A stretch of 64,000 bases of DNA from Stenocarpella maydis (Eukaryota; Ascomycota; Sordariomycetes; Diaporthales; Diaporthaceae): assembly GCA_002270565.1 (NCBI GenBank), contig NQMI01000001.1, positions 1,104,196 to 1,168,195 of the forward strand. Direction: 5' to 3'. The notes beneath the pieces were generated by a model. That model saw only the letters and a program-made list of their open reading frames with translations, ran no database searches and was not told the origin of the DNA. The position numbers were made by a program, and so were the translations under genes. Numbering within the stretch: position 1 is the first letter of the stretch; every line of letters starts with the position of its first letter. Shown piece after piece: positions 11,772 through 22,761 of this stretch.

Positions 11772-12731
11772 TCACACAGAGCCGAGCTTGCGAGCGACAT
11801 CCTCCAGACGCGAGCCCTCACTCAGCAGCTCCCGCGTCAGCTCCCTGTCGCGGCCCATGTCCCCGAACACGACCAGCTTGGCCACGTCGCCGTCGTCCCC
11901 GATGACGAGCCGCCCGGACCGGCCGTCCTTCCAGTCGACCCGGACCTGCTTCGCCTCCGCGTCCGCCGCGCTGATAGCCAGCAGTGAGCTGCCCTCGACC
12001 AGCTCCTCCGCGTCCCCCCGCCTGCCGTCCAGGCCCACGGCCCGGCGCAGGTCCGCGATGACGGACACGCGGTTGTGGTACCGCACGATCTCGCGGCGGA
12101 GACACCTCACGAAGCGCGAGAGGTCCTGGCGTCCCGCCGGTGCGGCGGCGGCGTCCCCGTTCCCGCTGCCGCCTGGGTTCCCCGTCTGCTTCTTGGGCGC
12201 GGGCAGGTATCGCGCCGCCAGGCCGCCGAGCGGGATGCACGGCGGGACGGTGTGGCGGTGCACGCGCAGGAACCGCGCCCTCGGCTCGTCACCACCGCCG
12301 CCACTGCCTGCCGAGTAGGGCCGGTTCAGGAGCACAAAGTAGGGCCGCAGGAAGCGGGAGCGCGTCATGACCTCGATGCGCACGCCCAGGACGTTGCCGC
12401 CGTCGACGGCGTTGGGGTCCGGGTCGCGCACGCGGAAGGTGGTGATGCCGGCGCAGGCGCGGTAGAGGCAGTGCTGGTCGTAGGCCAGCTGCTTCTCGAG
12501 GCGCTCCTGCAGGCCGTCTGCGCTGGTGTCTGCCGTGATGGCGTGGCGCGCGGGCGTTGTTGTGAGAAGGACGCTTGCTTGCAGGCGGACCTGGCCTCTG
12601 AGCGTCTCGACTGTGTGTTTTGATGAGCAGGTTAACACTATCTGAACCCGGAGGGAATGCATACCTCGTGCCTTGAGCTCGGAGATCTCATCGTCTATGG
12701 CTGCTTTTGATGTCATATTTTCCGTGCTCAT
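11772..12731 (-). CDS. mcm21: Kinetochore protein of the CENP-O/Mcm21 family
   Basis: Exons are 12665-12731 and 11772-12610, giving 301 residues. The 54-base intron (12611-12664) is a multiple of three and open, so an unspliced frame also exists, but donor GTATGC and acceptor ACACAG are good, and removing it gives a continuous heptad-like coiled coil (EISELKAR joined to VETLRGQ). After this coiled coil comes the globular part with the family's conserved patches: ITTFRVRDPD, GVRIEV, PYFVLLNRP, RVHRHTVPPCIPL and FVRCLRREIVRYHNR. The family is part of the COMA/Ctf19 inner kinetochore complex (S. cerevisiae Mcm21, S. pombe Mal2), which links centromeric nucleosomes to the outer kinetochore. Codon use is very GC-rich. 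The gene is divergent from the acetyl-CoA transporter. Confidence 0.85.
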   Translation of the reverse strand: MSTENMTSKAAIDDEISELKARGMHSLRVQIVLTCSSKHTVETLRGQVRLQASVLLTTTPARHAITADTSADGLQERLEKQLAYDQHCLYRACAGITTFRVRDPDPNAVDGGNVLGVRIEVMTRSRFLRPYFVLLNRPYSAGSGGGGDEPRARFLRVHRHTVPPCIPLGGLAARYLPAPKKQTGNPGGSGNGDAAAAPAGRQDLSRFVRCLRREIVRYHNRVSVIADLRRAVGLDGRRGDAEELVEGSSLLAISAADAEAKQVRVDWKDGRSGRLVIGDDGDVAKLVVFGDMGRDRELTRELLSEGSRLEDVARKLGSV

Positions 12732-13818
12732 GTTACAGGTGGTGAGGAGATGCGACTTGGTGCTAAGAACGCGTCATGATTGATGTTCAGTTGCTGATGT
12801 TTACTTATAATTTTGGTGCACGAGGGGGGTTGGGTCAAGCCTTATTCGCACTACCCACATTTGCAGGTGTACAACGGGGTGGGTTGTTCACCCCACCCCA
12901 AGCCCACGCTCAAGGGCCTCGGGTCTATCGAACATACACAAATTATGTTTGGAGTTCTGGTTCTGATCATGGGCGACAGGGACGATCAATCCAGATAGTT
13001 GGGATACTGTCGTAATGCTCAGGGTTGACTTGTACACACTTGTCAGCGTAACGTCTGGCGCCACAGCTCCATCCAGGTGCAGGGATCCAAGCCACGTCAG
13101 AAGCTGTGAACTGAGCTTTTAATAAGCTTGAATCGCCTTCCTTGCATTTATGAGATGGGTTCCTGCAGATAGTTTTTATTGACTGTGGGCTCGAGTGTGA
13201 GCCTCACCATTGTCGCTCGGCTAGATCCGTGGAATGCCAGCTGTCGCAGCTTGACATCCATAATGCGTGGTGCTCGAGCTAGACCGTCGCCTGCGTTGAG
13301 TGGGGGACTTGAGATAGATGCTAAAACTGCTCTCCAATCTGCAAGAATACTAGAAGGCACCGGGAGAGAAAATGAAGGGAGGAAAATGACAGTCTCTCAT
13401 GGTCTTTGCGCACAGCGCAACAAGGAGACAGATCGGGCCCTATGCCAGGTCGGGCGGCCTTGACGTCGTCGCGTCGCCTCTCAGGCCACGGTAAGCCGCA
13501 TCGACGCTCGGGCCAGTGGGCGGCAGCTTTCCTTGCGGCCCCAGCTTCCTAGGATGCTTTGCGGCGGCGACTCGTCTCGGCATCACTGTCGCACAAGCTC
13601 AAGCTTGTCCACCCTTGAAGAGGCCAGCAGGACCACACCCTACAGGGCGACTCATCTCACTCTCATGGATTCCTTCAGCTCCAACTAACCTTCACATCTC
13701 TCCCTCGCTCGCCACTTCTTCGACGGTCCTTGCGCCCACGTCTCTCTCGCCACTGCTTCCAGTCGGCACTCGACAGCCCGTTCCTTTCGTTCTCAAGTAT
13801 CCGTTTCAGCCACCGCCT
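12732..13818. other. Divergent intergenic region
   Basis: This is the promoter space between the CENP-O gene and the acetyl-CoA transporter. The final 300 bases are a C/T-rich leader whose frame stays open into the transporter ORF. I place the start at 13819 because the upstream codons encode low-complexity leader sequence. Confidence 0.55.
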
Positions 13819-15635
13819 ATGGGTGTCCGGACTCGGCGTTCTGCCAAATTCTCGCAAGAGAACGGATCCCCGCTATCCGTGGCCACATCCGCCGACGAGT
13901 CCTCGGGCAGCTTGGCCAACGGCAAGACAAGGGGGAAGGGCAAGAACAGGATGAACAACATAGAGCAGCGGAGAAAGGGCGCCGTGAAAGCAGACTCGAC
14001 CACTGCCGCCGACCACCTGATGGCACACGAATCCTTCAACCTCGACGAGCCGATCCCCAAGACGCCCACGCCCAACAACCATGGCTTCCTCGACCTGCCC
14101 AGGCACGACCAGAGGAATTTCGGGCTGCTTGTGCTTCTATACTTCCTGCAAGGCGTGCCACTCGGTCTAGCTACTGGATCCGTGCCGTTCTTGCTGAAGA
14201 GCCACATGTCGTACGCCGAGATTGGCATCTTCAGTCTGGCCTCATACCCATACTCCCTGAAGCTACTCTGGAGCCCGATCGTGGATGCTATCTGGAGCCC
14301 AAAGGTCGGCCGGAGAAAGAGCTGGATCCTGCCCATCCAGCTCCTCTCTGGGATCGGAATGCTGTGGTTGGGTTCCGAGGTCGAGGACATGATGGCCATG
14401 GTCGGCAAGGTCAACGGCCCAACTGTGTGGGTTTTCACCGGGTGGTGGTTCTTCCTCGTTCTCATGTGCGCCACCCAGGACATCGCGGTTGACGGGTGGG
14501 CTCTCACGCTCCTGACACCGGGCAACGTCTCCTACGCCTCCACGGCACAGACGGTCGGCTTGACTGCCGGCCAATTTCTTTCCTACACCGTCTTCTTGGC
14601 CTTCAACTCAAAGGACTTCGCCAACCGATACTTCCGCGCCGAGCCCCTGGACCACGGCCTCATTAGCCTCGGTGGATACCTGAAGTTCTCGGGCTGGCTC
14701 TACATCATCGTCACCTTCGGCCTTGCCGCCTTGAAGCGGGAGGAGAGGACGAGGAACGAGGACGGCATCTGGGACGTCTACAAGATCATGTGGGGTGTTC
14801 TCAAGCTCAAGAGCGTCCAGACCATCATGATTGTCCATCTCATTGCCAAGATCGGATTCCAGGCCAACGATGGCGTCACAAACTTGAAGCTTCTCGACAA
14901 GGGCTTCGGCACTGACAACATGGCTCTGACGGTCCTCATCGACTTTCCCTTCGAGATTGGCCTGGGCTACTACGCCGGCGTATGGTCGCAGAAGTACACG
15001 CCCATGCGCCTCTGGTCCTGGGGCTTTATGGGCCGCTTGGCCGCCGCTGTCTTCGCGCAGTTCACGGTCATCATCTTCCCCGAGCAGGGCGTCACTTTCT
15101 GGTATCTGCTGGTGGTCATCGCTGAGCACATCTTTTCCACCTTTATGAACACCATCATGTTTGTGGCTGTGTCAGCATTCCACGCCAGGATAGCGGATCC
15201 AGTCATTGGCGGCACCTACATGACTCTCCTTGCTACGTAAGCTGTTCTCTGACCCTCCATGACAACATTTCACCTGCTGACTCGACGCATAGCATTTCCA
15301 ACCTGGGTGGCACACTGCCACGTTACTTTGTCCTCCGGCTCGTTGATGAGCTTACGAGCGCTACATGTCACCCCCCTACGTCCATCTCTGACACGGCTGC
15401 CGATGTCAAAGGCCCGCTCATCACGCAGCCGTTCTCCTGCTCTGTCCAGGCCGACAAGGAAAGGTGCATCAACGGCGGCGGAACCTGCGAGATGATCCGC
15501 GATGGATACTACATCGTCAACATCATGTGTGTCGTCGTTGGGCTCGTGACATTTGTTCTGTACATTAGGCCCAAGGTCCTTCATCTACAGAGCCTGCCGA
15601 TGAGAGCGTGGAGGCTGTCGGCAGTTGGCAGGTAG
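13819..15635 (+). CDS. Acetyl-CoA transporter (SLC33A1/AT-1 family)
   Basis: Exons are 13819-15236 and 15293-15635, joined in phase to 586 residues; the 56-base intron is GTAAGC...GCATAG. A hydrophilic basic N-terminus of about 95 residues precedes an MFS-like membrane domain. That domain carries family signatures such as QGVPLGLATGSVPFLL, SYAEIGIFS, CATQDIAVDGWALTLL and GLTAGQFLSYTVFLAF. The last exon encodes a Cys-containing lumenal loop (CSVQADKERC...CEMIRDGYY) and the final membrane segment. Family members move acetyl-CoA into the ER/Golgi lumen for acetylation of glycans and proteins. The length agrees with fungal homologues. Confidence 0.92.
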
Positions 15636-16439
15636 AGTTAGCAAGGGATTTACATAGATTATCTAGATCAAATTGTCTAATAACAGGAAATAATCTGGTT
15701 TCTGGCACATCATATCTGCTCTTCTGCCTCGGATGGAATGGACTTTCAAACTTCTACCCAGTGACTCGGACACTACCTCATCTTTGCTTGGCTGGGTTTG
15801 CTCATATAAACCCAGTAGCTGGTGTCCATATTTCCCTTGGCATCACCCCATCCGTCTCAGCCTCTCACTGGTGCCTTGAGGGCTTAAACCGCCAGAGAAA
15901 AGTTGGAGTTTCCAGGCATCAATGTTTCTACTAAACTGTGTACTCTGATGCAAGCAAGAGTTTGTTGGCAGGCAGGAATTTCGTAGAGATTGCGTGGCCC
16001 GGTTCAAAAGGGCCGTGACACATTTCAGCCTGGCTACCTGGGTGAGCAATTCTTTATTCTTGATGGCCTTTTTTTGGTGCCCATGGATCGATCAACTCGA
16101 ATTCACATCAGAAACCACTTTTGTATCACAGCAGGTCTATGCGGTCGTTTACTTTTTCCTGTGATGCTAGCTGTATGTTGAACAGCGCTGTACCTGGCAT
16201 GCCAGGATATTACATCACAGACAGGCCGACCACTCGAAGACAATTTTCTCGCTAAAAATCTCAGTTAGTCTGGTCTGTATTGAATAAGATCCAGCCAACC
16301 AAATCATCATTGATCTCGACTTATCCCCGCGCTTGGCAAGTGGCGTCCCAAATCCCATATGGTGTGCATAGAAGCCCTCGCCCATATCCGCCTCGGGCTA
16401 ACCTACTTCCCCGGTTGCCCAACCCCCCAGGAGCAAATA
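15636..16439. other. Intergenic, convergent
   Basis: This lies between the 3' ends of the transporter and the first MARVEL-like gene. It is AT-richer than its flanks and I see no coding feature. Confidence 0.55.
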
Positions 16440-17180
16440 TCAACATATCACAACTTGCTCGAGAATTTTGTCCCATTGCCTGATGCGGATCATCTCAAGG
16501 ACTGTAACTGGGACCGTCGCCCCAACGCCGCAGCCAGTAAACACCAGAATACGCGCAGTCTTGGTACAGCCCTGATAGGTATTCCTGGCATCTCCTGTGC
16601 AATGCGCCCCCATGTCGCCCATATAACGGTCCGTATACTATCGCAAAGCTTCAGGTTAGCCCTGCCCTTGTGAGCGGGGACTTGTGGGGACCGTGTTGGT
16701 TCAAGCAAGATAGCAGCACCTGGTCTTACCCATATCGCAACGGCGGCCAGCAGACAATAAAGGAAACCAGGCCACACGGAACCAATGTAGTTGAACCCGT
16801 AGAATTTATGGCCCGTTTTTGACATTTTGTCGTCCGCACTGAACTTGAAACACAAACCGCTGAGGCCCATGAGCGCGCCGGTAGCCCCGAACAGAGTATT
16901 AATCAAGAACATGAAAAAAAAGGAACTGGTGTTCGTCGGCCCCCCGGCGGCCACCACTCAGCCTTGGTGTCTGCTGCAAGTTCACACGACAGATAGGCGG
17001 CGGCAGATACAACACCGACCTAGGGTTGGGTTTCTTAGCAAATAAATACAAGGCCGGCTTCTTTCGGGGCCGCTCATCTCGTACCTGGATCAGGCGGAGC
17101 AGTAGACTCCACTTGCGAGACATCGGCTTTATGCCGGATTCCTCCAGGCGAACAAGGTCATCGGGAAGAGGCTCCCCCAT
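16440..17180 (-). CDS. MARVEL-like four-helix membrane protein with a probable 1-base deletion
   Basis: Exons are 17085-17180, 16730-17019 and 16440-16637. Introns (GTACGAG...CCCTAG; GTAAGACC...GCGATAG with a GCTAAC branch) have good signals. The layout is a short cytosolic N-terminus, helix 1 (LLLRLIQ joined to VGVVSAAAYLS), a GGPTNTSSF turn, helix 2 (MFLINTLFGATGALMGL), helix 3 (VWPGFLYCLLAAVAIW) and helix 4 (ARILVFTGCGVGATVPVTVL). This is the usual fungal MARVEL-type plan. Exon 2 has 290 bases and is out of frame by one. The break maps to the six-C run at 16940-16945; one more C would connect Trp-Trp-Pro-Pro to Gly-Gly-Pro-Thr and give about 194 residues. So this is a sequence error or an inactivated copy. 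A relative lies upstream at 18265-19105. The function is unknown. Confidence 0.65.
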
Positions 17181-18264
17181 TGTGGAGTTTAGACTTGTAT
17201 GGGTGTTGAAAGACTTGACGTCGGTGTTATCTGCTGCTTGTGATGTAGGTGGCTTGTGTTGTTGAGCGCAGAAAATAGGCATGTAAACGCCAGAGGAGAC
17301 TGTTAAAGCTACGAGTTCCTGGTTTGCTGGAATTTGTACGCTATTGGCGTTAGATGCGTTTGGGGAACGAGGCAAGAAGCGTACGTTTTTGAAAGGTTGG
17401 TAGGGGAGTTTTATAAGTGAGGGATCCTGAGTTACCCGCCGGCATGGACTGCTCGGAAATGGCCAAGGTGACTGACTGGACGTTTTTCTCTGACACAGAC
17501 AAGTCCGTTCAGGTATGGAATATACTACTGTCACGCGATGTAGCTCGTCAGTGATTCTGTGGCGGCCAACGCGATTTACCCTGTGCCTAGCAAACTTAAG
17601 AATGGGGACGTGAACACCAAATTCTAACGGACACATACCGCAGAACAAGTAATGTGCAAGAGATAAGCACACATGTTCCAAATGATAAAAGTCTGTACAC
17701 GATGTTGGATATGCCCTCAGGGTCAATGAGTCTGGCTTCCAGAGACGCGCAAGCGACATCGCACTAGATGTTGGAACATCTCAGGCGTTCAGCTCCTAGT
17801 TTCTCACCTCTGATACAGGTAGATCATTCTACAGAAAAAGTCACTCTCAATGGCCTTGGAGATGTGGAGATCAAGGCGATGTACACAAGCCGCTTCCAGA
17901 AGAGCAGATTGTGCTGGTCGTTGTGGGACACAACTTGGTGTTCCTCATGAGTGTGCCCTTGGAAGTATTTAGTTTTATGTATCTCTCATAGATTGGGAAG
18001 TCCTTGTGTTTAATTAATACTTTCCATCCATGTGTGATAGCATTCAAATGCAACTTAGGAAGCGTCACGTTCCTATCTCTGCATCGTATGCTGGCTGGCC
18101 AAAGTCCTTCTATCTTACTTCGAAGGGGAGTGTCCCAAACCAACCATAACCGCTCTCGCGACTAAAACGACAGACCAAACACACCTGCTGGCTATTAGCT
18201 TAATGCTTTGGACTCAAGCATTGCTCAGATACCTCGCCCCATAAAGTGCTCTTGCCGTAGCCGT
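17181..18264. other. Intergenic between two MARVEL-like genes
   Basis: This is the promoter side of the first and the 3' side of the second MARVEL-like gene. It is AT-rich and has no supported gene. Confidence 0.5.
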
Positions 18265-19105
18265 TCACGCCTCCCCCCTTGATCTCCGATTGCCGCACAG
18301 CTTGAGGCCCCGTGCCATAGCCGAGAGGACAGGCATCGAAGCGGCGATGCAGATCGCCACCATGATCACCATTAGCATTTTGCAGCCGTCGTAGTCCCCC
18401 AGATTTGCATAGCATTGTGTACCATCGTCTCGCATGTTTTTATCCACGTACTGCAGTGGCTCGCTGGTCAGCCTCGCCATGACAATATAGAGAAAGAATG
18501 TATGGCTTTCAGCCAAAATAGTGTGTTACTTACAAATGCTGCAAGGGCAGATACTATAATGAAGATTAAATCCACGAGCCAAGGCATATGACGGAGAAAT
18601 CTGCGTTTACCTCCGCCCTCTGTCATCTTTGAGAAACGGTGGCACCTAAAGATGCCCCAAGCGAAGAGGCTGATGACGCCCAGAACCGTCGTCGTTAGGG
18701 TGAAGACCAATATGCCGCGGTCACCATTGCTCGTTGGCGGATAAGTTGAGCTGGGGTTCTTTCTGAAAAGGACGGCCACCATGGCGATAGCGATACCCAG
18801 GAAGAGGAGCTGGCATCTAGTTATTAGCATACATGGGCAGTATGAACCTGCTTGACTCGCGGACCATGGCCTTATACCTGAACTGCGCGGAGCATTAATA
18901 TCACCACGGTAACGCTGATACCTGAGCAGCACCCTGAGCAGCACCTCTTGGAAGGGGAATGATCGCGAGAGTGGTTTGTCGGCGCACTTTCACGTGGCCT
19001 CGATGAGGATCCGCCTCGGTACCTGCTGATTTCGATGGTGTCCCCGTCGGACATGTCATATTGGCGTTGGCGTTGACGTGACTTGTCTCGCTGGTGCTTG
19101 CCCAT
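18265..19105 (-). CDS. MARVEL-like four-helix membrane protein
   Basis: Exons are 18878-19105, 18534-18809 and 18265-18450, each a multiple of three, for 229 residues. The N-terminus is basic and Ser/Arg-rich (about 55 residues) with a CCSGCCSG cysteine cluster just before the first helix, a possible palmitoylation site. Four hydrophobic segments follow: VTVVILMLRAVQ continued by LLFLGIAIAMVAVLF, ILVFTLTTTVLGVISLFAW, WLVDLIFIIVSALAAF and MLMVIMVAICIAASMPVL. Introns use GTATAAG/TGCTAATAAC/CAG and GTAAGT/GCTGAC/CTGCAG. The first intron falls right after a Leu-Arg-x-x-Gln stretch, the same position as in the neighbour at 16440-17180, which supports common origin although the two proteins are very diverged. 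The function is unknown; MARVEL proteins act at membrane subdomains. Confidence 0.75.
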
Positions 19106-19587
19106 GGTGAGACCTTCACTGGTGTCCGGCGAGCGCTCGGTCTTCGAGGGATGTCGCTGTGTTTACCTGTGTGGTAGACGATATGGGCGTGGAGTCGGGC
19201 AAGGAAGAAAAGAATTGGTGAGGCTCTGAGGTTTTCCTTGCTGGCCTTACCACTGTGCAGGCTGGATTCTGTGATACGCCTGGGGAGGGAAGAAGGAGCC
19301 CTATGGTTTGAGAGGCCAGCAGGGGAGATTTATAACTGGCAAGATTTGGAGTGACTTCCTTAATTCTCGCCCGGAAAGTACCACAGTGACTGCGATCAGT
19401 TGTCCAGACAAGGAGGAACACCGTGACTCACAGACGGACACTGTCATGCAATAAAGCCCGTCAGTCACTTGGCGCCGCAGATTGAGTACAATGACGAAGT
19501 AAGGCCAGGCTTCCTTCCCTACGTTACCAGAGCGTTCTACAAAGAGGATGCTTCGAAGTACTGCTCAAGTACGTATCAGAACGGATT
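19106..19587. other. Intergenic
   Basis: This is the promoter of the second MARVEL-like gene and the 3' flank of the DUF1348 gene. No coding feature is seen. Confidence 0.5.
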
Positions 19588-20307
19588 CTACCAATGTTTC
19601 TCGCTGATGTCTACAGTGTTCACATCCACGCCGTCCTTGAACCACCTCTCCTCGTCAGTAATCCTGACGTCGTTGCTGCTGTTCTGTCTCTTACTCATCA
19701 GGCCGTTGTCCGCAAAGGTCCAGTCCTCGAGACCGTACGACCTCCACCACTGGCCGGTCTTGTCATGCCACTCATACCAGAACTGCACGGCGATCTGCAC
19801 GGCAGAGTCAGCAAGACGCCCACTCAAAATCTGAGGCGGGAGGGGGACGGACCTTATTGTCCGTGAACGCAAACAGCTCCTTTCTCAGCCGATAGCCGTT
19901 CTCCTTGGACCACTTGTCGGTCAGGAACTTCTCGATCTCGTCCCGGCCCTGGAAGAACTGGTCGCGGTTGCGCCAGATGGAGTCTGGGGTGTATGCGAGC
20001 TGCTGAGAGTGTCAGCGGGGCCACGCCTCGCTCATCATGTTTGGGCTTGTCCCTTGTGCTATTTAAGCTGCCACAAGATACGGTGTCTCCAGGCTATGCC
20101 TGAACAACTTAAAGGAATAGTGCGATTGAGGGGAAAGCGGACCTTCACGGTAGCTGGGTCCCTATCAAAACGGTCAGTGATCAGACGGCCATCCTTCTCA
20201 CGCAGAAGGGCATACCTCGTATTCCAAGCATCTTGGGCGGCCTTGACCTTTTTGTTGGCCGTCTCTTGCGTAAAAGGGGGAAATGGTGGCTTCGATTCAC
20301 TGGACAT
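19588..20307 (-). CDS. DUF1348 / NTF2-like (SnoaL-fold) protein
   Basis: Exons are 20216-20307, 20143-20161 (only 19 bases), 19853-19999 and 19588-19794, giving 154 residues, the usual length of the family. Characteristic strings are [70 protein letters not shown] and [10 protein letters not shown]. They cover the full single-domain NTF2-like cone fold. The family is found in bacteria and fungi and has no agreed biochemical role. Each junction restores the conserved sequence; the 19-base exon is needed to supply Asp-Pro-Ala-Thr-Val-Lys. It is divergent from the peroxiredoxin gene. Confidence 0.88.
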
Positions 20308-21448
20308 CTCTGCTGCTTATGCTTGAGTGTGGATGATGGCTTCACCTTTATCTGGGATGGCGGTTGGCCGGATCCCTTGGGCTGTTGAGAAAGATGTACC
20401 TGAATAACTTTCTACGGAGGAGCCACAGCACTTATATATGTCTTCGGGCTGGCACGTCACGAAAAACACAGGCACTGCACGTATGTATGTGTTAAGCAGC
20501 ACGCTGACGTAAGGACCCCCGGGGCAAGAGGCCTTTGATCCGGCGCGGAGGCCGGGATTTGGAGGGGCGGGCATGGGCGGAGGGACGGAGGCTTTGTGAG
20601 TGGGGATGTGACGGGATCTCGGTATCAAGCAGTACAGGGGGGTATGACCTGCTCCCGGCCTGATTTGGATGACTTATCTAGGCAGATACCGCGCCGTCCG
20701 AGAGCACAGGGCATCCTGTCATGTGCTAGAGTGCTTAGCATCCTTGCAGGGCAGATGGGATGGTGGCCGTCGAGGATTTCCGCGGCAGGACTGGTCGGCC
20801 GGAGCCACGATCCAAATCCCGACGGATATGGAGCGTGCACCTCCGGGCAGCACAGCAGATCTAGTCGGCAGCAGGAGACGCCGGTGTGTTTCCAGGTGGG
20901 CTGCGTCGCTGCTGCTGCTGCTGTGGCGGGAGAAGCCGAGGCATGCGCGGGGACAGTCCAAAAGGTCCTGAGGTGTGGAGGACCCCGTATTGCGCAATGT
21001 CCCTTGTCGCAACAAGATTTGGAATAATAGCCGCCAGTGCGTGTACTCTGTATGGACTGCTGCCGGGCTGCTGCTCGATTGACCCGCTCGGATTTATCAA
21101 GGGTGGGCACGACAGTGTGTCAACCGAGAAGGCGTGGTAGAGATCGGGGGGGCTGTGAGCAGCAGCTGTTGACAAATACCGTGCAGCGGCAGCAGGGGTG
21201 CAGCAAGGTACACTAGTATGCTGTGTATGAGCAGGGCAAGGCGGGAGAGCGGGGGAAGAGAGAGCTTGCTGAGCGATCAAACTCAAAAGACCCCTCCACC
21301 GTGCACCACCTCCTCCTCCATAATAAATGCCAGAAAGAAGCTCTGCTCCCCTCCTCAGCACAGTCCCCGTCTAGGATCCCCTGGAGCTTCCTTCTCGACA
21401 TTGAGACTCAGGCTACAATTGTCAGTTACCAGACAGAACACACTCAAA
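20308..21448. other. Divergent promoter between DUF1348 and peroxiredoxin genes
   Basis: About 1.1 kb. Several 80-160 codon frames overlap on both strands with stop-poor GC-rich sequence, but none has domain motifs or a consistent intron pattern. I read it as regulatory sequence plus 5' leaders. Confidence 0.5.
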
Positions 21449-22117
21449 ATGGCATCCATCACCGGCCAGGCCTTCCCCGAGGATGTCAGCTTCATGTACA
21501 TTCCTTACTCGCCCGACAAGGCCGGTCTCAACAGCTGCGGCCTGCCCATCAAGTACGACGCCAGCAAAGGTGTGCAGCTTGGACCCTGTCCCACGCCCTT
21601 GTGCCTCCCGGCTCCCAGCTGTTCTAACCTCTCGCAGAGTTCAAGGAGAAGAAGGTCGTCCTCGTCGCCGTCCCCGGCGCCTTCACCCCGACCTGCGCCG
21701 AGAAGCACATCCCCACCTTTATTGAGCAGAAGGACGCCCTCAAGGCCAAGGGAGTCGACCAGATCGTCGTGATCGCCTACAACGACCCCTTCGTGATGAG
21801 CGCATGGGGCAAGTCGAACGAGGTCAAGGATGACTTCATCGTGAGTGGACCACCCGCCCCAAGACCCTTTCATCGTCCTTGTGACGGCGTGTGTCTCTGG
21901 GGAGCCACCAGCCAGCTCACATGCAATTTACCACAAACCCCAGATCTTCGCGACCGACCCGGAGACCAAGTTCTCTCAGAAGCTCGGCTGGACGATGGGG
22001 GAGAGGACCGGCCGCTACGCACTCATCGTCGACCACGGCAAGGTCACATACGCCGAGCAGGCCGCCAAGGGTGGTGTCGAGGGAACCGACGCTGCCTCCG
22101 TCCTGGCCAAGCTGTAG
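21449..22117 (+). CDS. Atypical 2-Cys peroxiredoxin, Pmp20/Ahp1 type
   Basis: Exons are 21449-21569, 21638-21840 and 21944-22117, giving 165 residues. The peroxidatic cysteine is Cys60 in the PGAFTPTC motif; Cys30 (NSCG) sits where Ahp1-type enzymes keep their resolving cysteine. The conserved VIAYNDPFVMSAWG segment and Arg in the MGERTGRYAL segment complete the active site. The enzyme reduces alkyl and hydrogen peroxides with thioredoxin or a similar donor. The protein ends in Ala-Lys-Leu, a type 1 peroxisomal targeting signal as in Pmp20 proteins, so a peroxisomal location is likely. The introns have clear CTAAC-like branch sites and CAG acceptors. Confidence 0.93.
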
Positions 22118-22761
22118 ATGGATCCCCACGGGGAAGCCCATTCCACGTCACACAACCGCCTAGTAGACATTTAGACTCTTCCGCTCGACTCAAAAAAGTT
22201 GGTGCAGGAGATAGAGGAGCGTCCTAATTCGACACCCACAAAAAGTTACCACTCTGCAGCTTGTGAACCGGAACGCAAATCTAGTCTTGGGTTGAGGTAT
22301 TCATCTCGGGATATTGTAGTACTAGGGAGGTGGATGTGCATCGTTCAGGTTGACCCACCCCACCATTTGACACTGATCTCTAGGGTTGTCCCGTGGACAG
22401 TCGCCCTCCAGGCACATATATCATTAGAAACCAGCCTCGGGGGTCGTCATGTCGAGCTGGTCATGGTCCGTCCCGGGACTTCCGGGTGACACGACGTCCG
22501 TCCAACCGGCTGTGTTGGGACTGTCGGTATGATCAATTGCACAAGTCTCATTTCTGTGAGCTACCCGTGCGGAATCGTGTCCCCTATTCCATGCAACCCG
22601 TCCCTTTTTTTCAAGACGTCTGTAGGCCGCCTAGCTTTGTAAAGCACTCAGAGAACCCGACTCCAGCCCTTCCCTGAAATCTCAATTGCGATAGTTGTGC
22701 CGAACCCAGAGAAAAGATGTCCACGTATGCACTCGACTAGCACCCGCTCATCTTGATTCCC
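22118..22761. other. Intergenic, convergent
   Basis: These are the 3' flanks of the peroxiredoxin and eL24 genes. I see no gene here. Confidence 0.6.

Noticed and set aside
11578..11775. 65-codon minus frame with one hydrophobic segment overlapping the CENP-O stop
   Set aside because: Too short, overlaps the end of a solid gene, and lies in its 3' UTR.
14608..15129. 173-codon minus-strand frame inside the acetyl-CoA transporter
   Set aside because: Shadow frame of a strongly coding exon.
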